From UASB124 sp964446935 (GTDB taxonomy: Bacteria > Babelota > Babeliae > Babelales > RVW-14): a stretch of 54,035 nucleotides of DNA. This document shows positions 33,718 through 42,820 of the stretch, piece after piece. The notes beneath the pieces are model-generated. The model searched no databases and had not been told where the DNA came from. It saw only the letters and a list, made by a program, of their open reading frames with translations. The stretch covers positions 1 through 54,035 of the forward strand of contig CAYUQI010000007.1 in the NCBI GenBank assembly GCA_964446935.1, read 5' to 3'. Made by a program: the position numbers and the translations under genes. Numbering within the stretch: position 1 is the first letter of the stretch; every line of letters begins with the position of its first letter.

Positions 33718-34936
33718 ATGGTATCACTTCAAATAATTTTTCAATGTGAATAATTGCACCAAGCTTACCATTCCCATATTCAAAGTGTCCAGCATAAAGT
33801 GGGGTTTCGCCTGTTGTTGGTGGATGCGTAAAAATCTCTTCCTGACCGGCAATACGATCAACGATGAGGGCAATGGTCCTGTTTTTATGGAAAACCACCA
33901 GAATATTTTGTTCGGTTGGTTGTGCGGATGAAGTGTTTGATGGTTTGTTAATGATATCTTTCAAAAAATAGGTATCTATTGTTTTATTGCGCCATTGATA
34001 GGTGTAGTGATTTTTCTTTGCCATGAGCTTGTTTTTTTCAAAAAGAATAATGTCAACAATGCACGAGAAAAGGAGTGCATAATGATGTTCACCAATGATG
34101 ATGTGAATATAACGAGAGGTTGTTTGTTGTTCCGAGTTTTGTTGTAGGATTTGATTTGAATTTGTTGTTGATTGGCCGATGTGTTGTATTGTTTTATGCT
34201 CATTAGGACCATCTGAGAGCGTGGTAAGGCTTCCAGGAAATTGAAAAACTGCGGAGATATTTTCAAGCGATTGTTTGCTTGAAAATAAGAACGCGAATGC
34301 ATAATCATATGTAGGCATTGATGATTGAATGGGAACAACCGTAATGAAAGTACCATGCTGTTGTATGGAATTGATGATTGTTGTGACATGGTGTTCAAGG
34401 TGTTCCGTTGGAAGATGAACTCGGTAGCTCGTTATTGTGCGACAGGTATGCCATAGATCCAGAAGTAAGTTTTTTTCCTGCTCTGATAGTTCTTCCACTT
34501 CCTGGTCACCCAACCCAATTTTTTTTAGATCGGGCATGACTAATGGTTGAGTTTGTTGTGTTTCGTGTGAAAAATATTGTTCAAGTTTTTTTTGTGTTTT
34601 TTTAAGCAAGGGAGGCGATGTTTTCATTTGTTGCGCGCATGTATCTACTAATCTTATCGCGGTTATCATGGCTTTGCTCAATGGAGGGCTCCATGCCAAC
34701 AGCCCGTGGTTTAGTTTGTTGATAATAGTTTCGAGGGTATAAAGCAATGAACCAAGATCTTCAAGCTCGGTTATATGAACAATTTCTCGCATGGATTGAA
34801 GTGCACGGAGAATGTGACCGGTGAGTGAAAGATCAAAAGCAATAGGTTCTTTTGTTTTTTTGCCAAGACTCTCCAGTTCGAGAGCCAGTCCTTGGGCAAG
34901 CGTAGAAAGGTCAGAAAACGCTGTTGTTTTAGGCAT
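33698..34936 (-). CDS. CheW-domain protein with degenerate HPt-like N-terminus, no kinase
   Basis: About 412 residues. The N-terminus (about 10-110) is helical and resembles the CheA P1 region (LTGHILRALQSMREIVHITELEDLGSLLYTLE), but I do not see the usual HxxKG phospho-site. The C-terminus (about 270-410) is a CheW-type domain: YIHIIIGEHHYALLFSCIVDIILF, then ILVVFHKNRTIALIVDRI, PLYAGHFEYGNGKLGAIIHIEKLFEVI. No histidine-kinase ATPase lies between. So it has the ends of CheA without its engine, and could be a scaffold or receiver-docking protein for the response regulator next to it. Start 34936 is preferred over 34942 because AAGGA then lies 9 bases away instead of 3. Confidence 0.8.
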   Translation of the reverse strand: MPKTTAFSDLSTLAQGLALELESLGKKTKEPIAFDLSLTGHILRALQSMREIVHITELEDLGSLLYTLETIINKLNHGLLAWSPPLSKAMITAIRLVDTCAQQMKTSPPLLKKTQKKLEQYFSHETQQTQPLVMPDLKKIGLGDQEVEELSEQEKNLLLDLWHTCRTITSYRVHLPTEHLEHHVTTIINSIQQHGTFITVVPIQSSMPTYDYAFAFLFSSKQSLENISAVFQFPGSLTTLSDGPNEHKTIQHIGQSTTNSNQILQQNSEQQTTSRYIHIIIGEHHYALLFSCIVDIILFEKNKLMAKKNHYTYQWRNKTIDTYFLKDIINKPSNTSSAQPTEQNILVVFHKNRTIALIVDRIAGQEEIFTHPPTTGETPLYAGHFEYGNGKLGAIIHIEKLFEVIPYESESK

Positions 34937-35038
34937 GGACATAGTTCCTTGTCTTTTTTTGCCAAACTCTGTTATATACTGATACATTAGTATGAAGTGC
35001 ACATCAGTTGCAATAGTAAAGAAATGAATGAGGAAGAT

Positions 35039-35728
35039 ATGCGTCTAAACATAAAATTCTTGATGATGATCGTACTTGTCGTTGCCCCTGGATGTATCAA
35101 ATACTACGATTTAGCTAAATCTGAGTTTCCGCAGGGTGAGAAACAACCTGATCAGCGAGAAGTTGCGCAACGCTATCGTCGTGTAGCCAGGGTCTATGAT
35201 GAGTTTGAAACAAAAGCGATCTTTTATGGCTTATGGCTCTCGGATGAGGTGAGAAAATCATATGTTGATGTATATAGTTCTAAGCGTGGGTTGAGTGATG
35301 AGGCTCGCGAAGAGATGCTCAAGCGTCAGCTTGAAGAGAATAAGCATTGGATATCGTTCTATGTCTTGGCTGATGTTCGAGATAAAACATACACTGCCCT
35401 TAATGATAAGAATGCCGCGTGGACGCTGTATGCTGATGTTGATGGCAAAAAGATTGTGCCAGACAAAGATGGTATCAGGGTGCTCGATTATCTCGAACCG
35501 GAATTACAGCTGTTTTTTGGGAAAGCCGTGTTTGATCTTTTTAAAACAGGTTATTTAATTAAATTCCCTGTTGATCCATCACTTGCCGACCAGTTAACTA
35601 AAGGTAGCGTTAAACAGGTTAAAATCGATATACACTCAACAACGAAAAATTGTGCTTTGGTGTGGCAAAAAGAAGAATTAGAATCTAAACGAAAAGTGAC
35701 AAGCGATGAAGATTTCTATTGGGGCTGA
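35039..35728 (+). CDS. Probable lipoprotein, unknown
   Basis: About 229 residues from the ATG at 35039 (AGGA 4 bases upstream). The N-terminus MRLNIKFLMMIVLVVAPGC has a charged start, hydrophobic core and Cys19 in a lipobox-like APGC, so a lipid anchor is likely though the box is not classical. The mature part is mixed helix and strand (RYRRVARVYDEFETKAIF, WTLYADVDGKKIV, YLIKFPVDPS); I recognise no family. Its last 23 bases overlap the rpiB start in another frame, suggesting translational coupling rather than shared function. Divergent from the CheW-type gene across about 100 bases that hold TATACT at 34975-34980 as a possible -10. Confidence 0.75.
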   Translation: MRLNIKFLMMIVLVVAPGCIKYYDLAKSEFPQGEKQPDQREVAQRYRRVARVYDEFETKAIFYGLWLSDEVRKSYVDVYSSKRGLSDEAREEMLKRQLEENKHWISFYVLADVRDKTYTALNDKNAAWTLYADVDGKKIVPDKDGIRVLDYLEPELQLFFGKAVFDLFKTGYLIKFPVDPSLADQLTKGSVKQVKIDIHSTTKNCALVWQKEELESKRKVTSDEDFYWG

Positions 35729-36131
35729 TCACAGAGGATTAAGCCTTAAAACAAATATCATGGAGCATCTGGATGAACATGAATGGCTTGATGTTGGAAC
35801 GTACTCCGAACAACGGACCCATTATCCCATCTTTGCCAAGCGAGTGTGCCAGGATATCATTGATGGTGTTGCACAATGCGGAATTCTCATCTGTGCTTCT
35901 GGTATTGGTATGAGTGTTGCAGCCAATCGTTGCAAAGGTATTTATGCTGCATTGTGTTGGAATGTAGAAGTTGCTCGGTTGGCCAAGGAAGATGACGGAA
36001 CCAATGTCCTTGTGCTTCCTTCGGATTTTGTTTCCGCCGAGACTGCATTGTCTATTATTGATGTTTGGTTACACGCAGAATTTAAAGAGGGTGTGTACCG
36101 GCGTCGGCTTGAAATGATTGATGAGGATTAG
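35706..36131 (+). CDS. rpiB: Ribose-5-phosphate isomerase B (RpiB/LacAB family)
   Basis: Interconverts ribose-5-phosphate and ribulose-5-phosphate. 141 residues, usual size. Seen: ISIGADHRGLSLK at the start, DVGTYSEQRTHYP, GILICASGIGMSVAANR (phosphate and catalytic Cys region) and DGTNVLVLPSDFVS. In E. coli RpiB the segment QHNDTNVL carries the His that opens the sugar ring; here it reads EDDGTNVL, an Asp in place of that His. The family also uses other residues, so activity is not excluded. It starts inside the lipoprotein gene and ends directly against the convergent gene at 36132, stop to stop. Confidence 0.88.
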   Translation: MKISIGADHRGLSLKTNIMEHLDEHEWLDVGTYSEQRTHYPIFAKRVCQDIIDGVAQCGILICASGIGMSVAANRCKGIYAALCWNVEVARLAKEDDGTNVLVLPSDFVSAETALSIIDVWLHAEFKEGVYRRRLEMIDED

Positions 36132-36953
36132 TTAAACATCATTGGATGTGTTTTCGCGAAGTGCTAGATATTCTCGGTGATTTTGCTCGGCAAATAATCC
36201 TGTATAGAGAACGGTAGCTACGATTTTTTCTGAGAGAAGTGTTCTTCCTGCCGTTGCATTGCTTGCTTCTTTATAAAACGCCGTAGCCTTTTTATCAAGC
36301 CATCTCAGTGTTGTACGGTGAACATAAAAATTCATTCCGGTGAGTTTGCGTGATGAGAGGTTGTTGTTGATAGCGATAAAATGATAGGCAGCCAAGTATG
36401 CATTCCTGGTAGCGACATCAACCAATTCTTCTAATTCTTGATTTTCTGGCAAGAGCCATTCAATAGATGCAAGTTCTTGTAGATATGAGGTAGTTTGTAG
36501 GATTTGTTGAAAATCTGTGAAAAATTGACGTGTAAGGTCAATGGCTTGTTGCGCTGTGTCGAGCATTAATTTGATTTCTTCTTTTTGAAATATGTGTCGA
36601 GTTTTTCGTTGGGCTTTCTTCAAAAATAGGCAAGCATCTTCTATCAATGATTGTATGTGATTAATAAGTTCTTTTTTTGCCGGTGAGAATATGAGGCGTT
36701 TTGTTAGTTTTTTTATTGCTTTACACAGCTGCTGTGCGTTTTGGGTGTAAGCCTCAACCTTCTCTGCTGGATATTTCATAGTCGGTAGCTGTAGTGTAAT
36801 GTTCACATTGAGATCGTCTAACTGCTTTTGGATGGTTTGATGGAGGACATTTAATTGCTTTTGGCGAACTCTTGTTTGTCCAATTGATATCCCTGTACAG
36901 AATGCATTGATAACAAACACTACGATTATTGAATGTGTTACATATGGGTGCAT
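36132..36953 (-). CDS. Secreted helical protein, unknown
   Basis: 273 residues. N-terminal signal peptide or anchor (MHPYVTHSIIVVFVINAFCTGISIGQ). The rest is predicted by eye to be all helical and Leu/Gln/Lys-rich (LCKAIKKLTKRLIFSPAKKELINHIQSLIEDACLFLKKA is one example region, residues about 74-112). It may be related to the next gene (36974): both have an N-terminus of the type IRTLVIVFAVNA or HSIIVVFVINA followed by a GQ-type cleavage site. They are 20 bases apart and in one transcript. No recognised domain. Confidence 0.75.
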   Translation of the reverse strand: MHPYVTHSIIVVFVINAFCTGISIGQTRVRQKQLNVLHQTIQKQLDDLNVNITLQLPTMKYPAEKVEAYTQNAQQLCKAIKKLTKRLIFSPAKKELINHIQSLIEDACLFLKKAQRKTRHIFQKEEIKLMLDTAQQAIDLTRQFFTDFQQILQTTSYLQELASIEWLLPENQELEELVDVATRNAYLAAYHFIAINNNLSSRKLTGMNFYVHRTTLRWLDKKATAFYKEASNATAGRTLLSEKIVATVLYTGLFAEQNHREYLALRENTSNDV

Positions 36954-36973
36954 AAATTGCCCCTTATCAGGTA

Positions 36974-37360
36974 TTAGTTGGATTGGTCTGTCTTGGGAAA
37001 CATTTTCAAAAATAACGATGTAGCGTCGTCGGTAGCTTTCTGAGCACCTTGAAGAATTGTTTGAATTTGATTGATTTGATTGAGGTTGGCTTCTTGTGCT
37101 ATATCGATGGCTGCTTGATAAAAACCCTCAATGGCATTCTTGGCTATTTGTACTGTTTTAAGAAAGTCTTTCTTGTTGAATTCTGACCGATTGTCATAAT
37201 AAAATTTAATTCGGTCGCGATATTCATGAATATTTTTTATTGCGGTAAAAAACTCTGCAGGAGCCTCTTTCATGAGTTGTTCTTGACCATAGAACGGTTC
37301 TACCAAAGATGCATTGACGGCGAAGACTATGACCAGTGTACGTATGATAAGAGATTTCAT
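36974..37360 (-). CDS. Small secreted helical protein, unknown
   Basis: 128 residues. Signal peptide MKSLIIRTLVIVFAVNAS, cleavage perhaps near FYGQEQ. Mature part all helical: FFTAIKNIHEYRDRIKFYYDNRSE, TVQIAKNAIEGFYQAAIDIAQE, then IQTILQGAQKATDDATSLFLKMF. The signal peptide resembles that of 36132. GAGGAAGAG precedes the ATG on the minus strand. Divergent from ileS over about 165 bases. Function unknown. Confidence 0.75.
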   Translation of the reverse strand: MKSLIIRTLVIVFAVNASLVEPFYGQEQLMKEAPAEFFTAIKNIHEYRDRIKFYYDNRSEFNKKDFLKTVQIAKNAIEGFYQAAIDIAQEANLNQINQIQTILQGAQKATDDATSLFLKMFPKTDQSN

Positions 37361-37525
37361 GAGCTCTTCCTCCCTGTGTAACGCTCATTTGTAATATATC
37401 TGAATCATAGCAGAGTTATAAAAAAACCGAAAAAAGAGTTTTTGGTGAGCTTTTGATGCGTCTATGGTAAACTTTGACTTTATGTGCCAAACCATAGATG
37501 TTCTTGTAAACAAAGGACCTGTCGT

Positions 37526-40486
37526 ATGTCAGCCGAACAAAAACAGCAAAAAAATCCGTTTCAAGATACGCTCAATCTGCCACGAACTGATTTTTCTATT
37601 CGTGCAAATGCCCAGACCAAAGAACCTGAACTATTGGAGCGCTGGGAGCGAGATGATCTTGCACAGAAGGCTACCGAAAAAAATGATGGTAACAAAAAGT
37701 TTATTCTTCATGATGGACCCCCTTTTGCCAATGGAAACCTCCATATGGGGCATGCTTTGACCTATATCCTTAAAGATATTGTGTGTAAAGCAAAACGTAT
37801 GGATGGGTACTATGCTCCACTGGTGCCGGGGTGGGACTGCCATGGGCTACCTATTGAAGTTAAGGTGTTGACCGAAAAGGGGCTTGAAAAAGACCAGAAC
37901 AAGGTTGATCGAGCAACATTTAAAAAATATTGCAGAGAATTTGCTAATCATTGGATTAAGGTTCAGGAACAAGAGCTTAAAGGGTTTGGTAAACTTGCTG
38001 ATTATAAACATGCATATTTGACGATGAGCCCTGGTTATGAAGCATCTATTCTACGTGCATTGGCTGATTTCGCTGAAAAAGGTTTTATTGAGCGCAGGCT
38101 CAAGTCTGTACCATGGTGCGCCAATTGCCAAACCGTTTTGGCCATTGCTGAAATTGAATACAAGGATCGTTCTGATCCATCATTGTATGTTGCCTTTGCG
38201 CTGCAGGATCAAACAGCGCGAACCATCTTCCCTATGCTGTTTGAAAAGCATCCTGACATACAGCTGAGCTTTGCGGTTTGGACAACAACGCCATGGACAT
38301 TGCCTCTTAATCGTGCCGTTGTGCTTAATCCTACTGCTACCTATGTTGTAATACAGGGCAAATATCCTCAACAGGCACTCATCCTTGCCAAAGAACGGGC
38401 TGAAATTGTGTGTAAAGAAATGGGAATTGAGTACCATGAGTTGGCAGAGTGCGATGCAGATGTGTTTGAAGGCAAGCGTGCGCAACATCCTTTCATTGCT
38501 GGTTTTATGGTGCCTATTCTTTTGGACGCGATGGTTGTACTTGGTGATGGCACAGCCTGCTTGCATTGTGCTCCCGGATGTGGGCCAGAGGACTATGGTT
38601 TGGCTTTACGCAAAGGACTTGAGGTTTATTCTCCGCTCTCAGCTGACGGTCGTTATACCAAGGGCATTGCTCCAGTAGAATTAGAGGGAATGACTATTTT
38701 TGCAGGACAAAAGCGTGTTGTTGAATTGCTTGAAGGCAATGGAACATTACTGCATGTTGGCGCTATAGAGCACTCATATCCTCATTGTTGGCGTTGCCGT
38801 AAGGGACTTATGTTCCGTGCAACAGAGCAATGGTTTTGCGACTTGGCCAAAAATGATCTACTGAAGAATGCATTGACGGAAATCGAAAAAATAAAATTTA
38901 TTCCAGAACGCGGTCGGGCACGTTTATCTTCATTTGTTGCCAATCGAGCAGAATGGTGTATTTCGCGTCAAAAACAGTGGGGCGTTCCAATTCCTGCTAT
39001 CCTGTGCACGGAGTGTAAAGCCGGTATTCTTGATGCGACGATTGTGCGTGCAGTTGCAGAACGTGTTGTTACCGAAGGTATTGAATTTTGGGATCGCATG
39101 AGTGTTCCGCAGCTGATGGCTGAAAAAATATTGCCAAAAGATTTTGCTTGTCCTGAATGTGGTAACAAAGATATTCAAAAATTAGTTCTTGAGCGCGATA
39201 TTCTTGATGTGTGGCTTGAGTCTGGTACCAGTAGCTATGCGGTGCTTGCGCCCAATAAAAAGCTTGGTGTTCCCGCTGATATGTATTTTGAAGGATCGGA
39301 TCAGCATCGTGGATGGTTCCAGAGTTCATTGTTGTGTGGCATGGTGCTTTATGGGCATACGCCAACAAAGACGATTGTTTCGCATGGGTACATTCTTGAT
39401 GAACAACGTAGAAAAATGTCGAAATCATTAGGCAATGTTATTGCCCCAAGTGATATTATTAAAAAATTAAGTCGCGATATTTTGCGGCTGTGGGCGGCAA
39501 GTGTTGATTTTGAAGATGATATGGTGATGTCAGAAAAATTTTTAAGTAATGTCACCGAAGTGTATCGCAAAATTCGCAACACCTTTCGTTATATGGTTGC
39601 TAATCTTTATGATTTTGACATTACCAAAGATGCGATTGAGGTTGAGCGCATGTGGGCACTGGATCAGTATGCGTTGGCAACGCTCCATGAACTTGATACC
39701 AAGGTACGCGATGCATATGATAACTGCCGCTTTGCGGTTGCCAGCCAGTTGCTTAACACCTATTGCACTGAAACATTGAGTGCCGTCTATTTTGATATTT
39801 TAAAAGATCGTTTATATGTAGAAAAGCCCGATAGTCTCGCTCGCCGTTCAGCGCAAACAGTGCTCTATCATCTACTTGATGTGCTTACCAAACTTTCAGC
39901 GCCAATTCTGTCATTTTTATCGGAAGAAGTGTCTGATTTTTATCAAAAAAACAAGCAACAGTCGATTCATTTACAAGATTTTACTCCGGTCCTGGATGTA
40001 TGGGCTCATTTGTCCACGAAGCTTGTTGCAGCGTATCCCAAAGCCTATTTGAGCGGTTTACAGCTCAAGTCTTCAATTGATTATGTAGTACACAAGCAAG
40101 GGTTATGGACGGCATTGACGATGTTGCGCGATGCAGTGCTCAAGGCAATTGAAGTGCAGCGTGAGCAGGGTGTCATTAAGCATCCATATGAAACGAGTGT
40201 AACATTGTTTATTGACCCAACCTCTGATCAATACGCATTGATCAATACCTTTATTGAAGAGTTGAAAGAAAAAGGTGAAGATGTTGATCGATTCTTTAAT
40301 GATTGGTTTATTGTTTCGCAAATTACCATTGTTTCAGACAAAAATGGTTTAGAACAATCATTGGTTCCGTGGACATGGGTGTCTGCAGTGCATGCGCAGG
40401 GAGTTAAGTGCCCTCGTTGTTGGCGATGGGATATTGTTAAGCATCATCAAGACCTCTGTCGTCGTTGCCAGGATGTGCTGAAGTAA
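37526..40486 (+). CDS. ileS: Isoleucyl-tRNA synthetase
   Basis: Charges tRNA-Ile. About 986 residues. HIGH-type motif in PPFANGNLHMGHAL, then GWDCHGLPIE; the editing domain has WTTTPWTLP (the CP1 threonine-rich peptide) and a GTACLHCAPGCGPEDY stretch; RRKMSKSLGN is the KMSKS loop; the C-terminal zinc site is CPRCWRWD, then CRRCQD. Start 37526 is chosen for AAAGGA 8 bases upstream; the frame is open 42 bases further. An inverted repeat CTATGGT/ACCATAG (37462-37468 and 37491-37497) lies in the leader. ogt follows after 5 bases, so the two are co-transcribed. Confidence 0.95.
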   Translation: MSAEQKQQKNPFQDTLNLPRTDFSIRANAQTKEPELLERWERDDLAQKATEKNDGNKKFILHDGPPFANGNLHMGHALTYILKDIVCKAKRMDGYYAPLVPGWDCHGLPIEVKVLTEKGLEKDQNKVDRATFKKYCREFANHWIKVQEQELKGFGKLADYKHAYLTMSPGYEASILRALADFAEKGFIERRLKSVPWCANCQTVLAIAEIEYKDRSDPSLYVAFALQDQTARTIFPMLFEKHPDIQLSFAVWTTTPWTLPLNRAVVLNPTATYVVIQGKYPQQALILAKERAEIVCKEMGIEYHELAECDADVFEGKRAQHPFIAGFMVPILLDAMVVLGDGTACLHCAPGCGPEDYGLALRKGLEVYSPLSADGRYTKGIAPVELEGMTIFAGQKRVVELLEGNGTLLHVGAIEHSYPHCWRCRKGLMFRATEQWFCDLAKNDLLKNALTEIEKIKFIPERGRARLSSFVANRAEWCISRQKQWGVPIPAILCTECKAGILDATIVRAVAERVVTEGIEFWDRMSVPQLMAEKILPKDFACPECGNKDIQKLVLERDILDVWLESGTSSYAVLAPNKKLGVPADMYFEGSDQHRGWFQSSLLCGMVLYGHTPTKTIVSHGYILDEQRRKMSKSLGNVIAPSDIIKKLSRDILRLWAASVDFEDDMVMSEKFLSNVTEVYRKIRNTFRYMVANLYDFDITKDAIEVERMWALDQYALATLHELDTKVRDAYDNCRFAVASQLLNTYCTETLSAVYFDILKDRLYVEKPDSLARRSAQTVLYHLLDVLTKLSAPILSFLSEEVSDFYQKNKQQSIHLQDFTPVLDVWAHLSTKLVAAYPKAYLSGLQLKSSIDYVVHKQGLWTALTMLRDAVLKAIEVQREQGVIKHPYETSVTLFIDPTSDQYALINTFIEELKEKGEDVDRFFNDWFIVSQITIVSDKNGLEQSLVPWTWVSAVHAQGVKCPRCWRWDIVKHHQDLCRRCQDVLK

Positions 40487-40491
40487 TTCTT

Positions 40492-41016
40492 ATGACGTGT
40501 TTTTATACCTATATAGATTATCCTGCCGGAAGAATGCTCGTGCGTTCTGATGGCGTTGTTTTAACGGGGTTGTCTTTTGTCGGGCAAAAACATGCTCCTA
40601 CAGTACAACTCGGATGGATAAACAATCCAGCGTTAGATATTTTTTCAGTTGTATCAAACCAATTGTATGAATATTGGCAGGGGAGTAGACATCTTTTTAC
40701 CGTGCCGTATCGATTTACAGAAGGAACAGTCTTTCAGCGCAATGTTTGGCAGGCTCTGGCAAACATTCCTTATGGCCAGACATGCAGTTATTCGACGGTG
40801 GCTGAATCAATAGGCAGGCCAACCGGGGTTCGTGCTGTTGCTGTGGCTATTGCGCATAATCCACTTGCGATCATTGTTCCGTGTCACAGAGTGGTTGGAA
40901 AAATGGGGGATCTGAGAGGGTATGCAGGTGGCATACCTCGGAAAAAAGATTTGCTACTTCTTGAACGTGATCACCACAAAGGTCTTGATCTTACAAATAA
41001 CAAAACAATATCTTAA
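40492..41016 (+). CDS. ogt: Methylated-DNA-protein cysteine methyltransferase
   Basis: Removes alkyl groups from O6-alkylguanine onto its own Cys. About 174 residues. Seen: VFQRNVWQALANIPYGQTCSYSTVAESIG, then RAVAVAIAHNPLAIIVPCHRVVG (active Cys in PCHR), and LRGYAGGIPRKKDLLLLE. The N-terminal domain is short, as in Ogt proteins. Start 40492 is chosen because it lies just after the ileS stop (40486); a longer frame begins inside ileS. A suicide repair enzyme; the ileS coupling seems to be for convenience. Confidence 0.92.
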   Translation: MTCFYTYIDYPAGRMLVRSDGVVLTGLSFVGQKHAPTVQLGWINNPALDIFSVVSNQLYEYWQGSRHLFTVPYRFTEGTVFQRNVWQALANIPYGQTCSYSTVAESIGRPTGVRAVAVAIAHNPLAIIVPCHRVVGKMGDLRGYAGGIPRKKDLLLLERDHHKGLDLTNNKTIS

Positions 41017-41094
41017 GCGCCAGATTCTTGCTTTTTCCCGTTTCATAACGCTAAAGTTTTCATGGTTAATTATGCATCCTTGGGGATTCTTACA

Positions 41095-41148
41095 ATGTTT
41101 CATGCTAAACATGTGGGCGCATTGTGGCGCGGGAGTGTTGATCGATGA
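41095..41148 (+). other. Possible 17-codon translational-coupling frame before 41145
   Basis: ATG at 41095 follows GGGGATTCTTACA, the ribosome-site style used by several genes here, and encodes 17 residues. Its stop TGA overlaps the ATG of the 41145 gene (ATGA). It may help load ribosomes onto that gene, which has no good site of its own. Speculative. Confidence 0.3.
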
Positions 41149-42278
41149 AGAATCAGGTATCATGTATGGCAATGCTTATTGTATGTGTGTCTTTACAAGC
41201 AATGTTGATAAGTAGCCTTACCGCGCGTGCGTGTATCCGTTTTGCCAATGAGGAACAGTTGCTTGTTGCGAACGATAAATCTCTTTTAGTGTGGAACGTT
41301 GTCGAAAATAAATATTATGACGATACACTTCCATCTGTCAGTTGTAATCTCCTTTATGATTATTCTACTTGTATGATTTCTATTATTGATAATAACCATT
41401 ACCAGGAGCTTTGGCGGTTGGATTGGAATGAGGAGCCTGTGATCTGGAAAAAAATTAATTTGTGTGAAGTAAAAAGTGAGGAAATATCGCGGGAAAAGTG
41501 GAATAAAGAAATCGCGATGTATGCCTCCCCCAATGGATGCCATGTTGTTAGGCTTGGCACCTATGAAGAAACTGAATCTGATTGTACGAGGAAGCACCGA
41601 GATCGTTATCAAGATTGTTCAAAAAAGGGGATTGTTTATACAAGTGCTGATAGTAAGTTTGTTGAAACGCCCGATGCTGTTGAATGGGACTTCGTTTCCC
41701 GGATTTATCTATCAAACGATGGGCAGGTTGTGTTTGTGAATATTTTTAGTGGTTACAATGGAAGCGTGCTATTGCATGGCAAAAATGATACTAATTTTGA
41801 GTGGTGCCCTCGGATACCATCTGCATCGGGATGGTTTTCTTGTTCGGCGCTTTCATCCGACGGCCGCTTCGCTCTTATACGTGCCTCAGATGTACTTGGG
41901 CTTTTTAACATGCGCACAAAACAGTATGTTGCCTTGATGTGTTGTGATGAACAAAAAAAGGCGTTATCGATATGTTCGAAAGCTGAAAAAGATGAGCCAA
42001 TTGACCTTGTTAGTGCAGAGTTTTCTGAAGATGGCAATCGCTTATTATTGCTTACGCATAACAACGATGACAACATTTGTATGCAGGTCTTTGATATAAA
42101 ATCTCAAGCGTTTATTTTTGAAGCTCCCGTTAAAGAGGATGATGCTCGTGTTGCAACGATCTCTCCTTTGGGAAATCGTATAGCCACAATATCAAAACAG
42201 GGAGTGTTGGCCTGCTTTCCTGTATGTGATGACGTTAAACAGCTTATCTCTCAGATGTGTACCTTGTCTCTTGATTAA
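41145..42278 (+). CDS. Secreted WD-like beta-propeller protein
   Basis: 377 residues. The signal peptide ends near LTARACI. The mature part has repeats of the propeller type: QLLVANDKSLLVWNV, RIYLSNDGQVVFVNI, ALSSDGRFALIRASDVLGLFNM, EFSEDGNRLLLLTHN.... MQVFDI and TISPLGNRIATISKQGVL, that is 'xSxDGxxhhhxxxxxhxhaxh' blades. About five or six blades can be traced, so it is probably a WD40 or similar propeller. Cys-rich for a secreted protein (more than a dozen). No catalytic motif. It probably binds something outside the cell; partner unknown. Confidence 0.75.
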   Translation: MKNQVSCMAMLIVCVSLQAMLISSLTARACIRFANEEQLLVANDKSLLVWNVVENKYYDDTLPSVSCNLLYDYSTCMISIIDNNHYQELWRLDWNEEPVIWKKINLCEVKSEEISREKWNKEIAMYASPNGCHVVRLGTYEETESDCTRKHRDRYQDCSKKGIVYTSADSKFVETPDAVEWDFVSRIYLSNDGQVVFVNIFSGYNGSVLLHGKNDTNFEWCPRIPSASGWFSCSALSSDGRFALIRASDVLGLFNMRTKQYVALMCCDEQKKALSICSKAEKDEPIDLVSAEFSEDGNRLLLLTHNNDDNICMQVFDIKSQAFIFEAPVKEDDARVATISPLGNRIATISKQGVLACFPVCDDVKQLISQMCTLSLD

Positions 42279-42290
42279 AAATGTGTTGAT

Positions 42291-42812
42291 TTATGGTCGT
42301 CGATGCCGTGAGCGAAGTACTGGTTGCGAGACCGGTACTGATGCAACGGTGACAGGTGCGATTTTTTCTGCGCGTTGTCTTGATTGCTCAAGTGCGACAC
42401 TAATGTTTGCAGGCATTATAGGAAATCCAATTTTTTGTAATAGTGTTTTGACGGTTATTGTATGTTGAATCGGTGGTTTGATGAAATATTCTGGGTAAAG
42501 GAGCTTGAGGCGTTGATGGTATGCATCCATCAAATTTTCAAGTGCCTTGATAGGGATGAATTGTTGATTATTGTGGATGATAATAAAATTATTAAGTTCT
42601 TGGCGGGTGAGCGCAAGGTCTTCTTGAAGTTCCGCGTAGCTTCGGGGCAGGTTGAAGGTGATCACTATATTTTGCATGTAATTTTCAACCTGGGTTAATG
42701 CCTGAAAAGGTGAGAGCAAGGAGGATGCTACTTCAGTTCCATCTGTGGCTCTTATGGATCTGCTGAGGCACAAGCATACAAAAATAACCAGACCAATTGT
42801 AACGTTTTTCAT
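42291..42812 (-). CDS. Small secreted protein, unknown
   Basis: 173 residues. Signal peptide MKNVTIGLVIFVCLCLSRSI, cleavage near IRATDG. Helical middle (LALTRQELNNFIIIHNNQQ, LENLMDAYHQRLKLLYPE), a short strand region (HTITVKTLLQKIGFPI) and an Arg-rich tail (LRSRHRRP). It follows the 35-residue membrane peptide gene (42821-42928) by 8 bases and is probably translated together with it. Convergent with the WD-like gene, 12 bases apart. Function unknown. Confidence 0.7.
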   Translation of the reverse strand: MKNVTIGLVIFVCLCLSRSIRATDGTEVASSLLSPFQALTQVENYMQNIVITFNLPRSYAELQEDLALTRQELNNFIIIHNNQQFIPIKALENLMDAYHQRLKLLYPEYFIKPPIQHTITVKTLLQKIGFPIMPANISVALEQSRQRAEKIAPVTVASVPVSQPVLRSRHRRP

Positions 42813-42820
42813 GGTTTATC

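Noticed and set aside
37462..37497. CTATGGT/ACCATAG inverted repeat in the ileS leader as a regulatory hairpin
   Set aside because: Only seven pairs and a 22-base loop; no Ile-rich leader frame or T-run is seen, so I cannot support a switch.
37464..37760. 98-codon frame overlapping the ileS start
   Set aside because: ileS has all family motifs and a ribosome site at 37526; the other frame lacks both.
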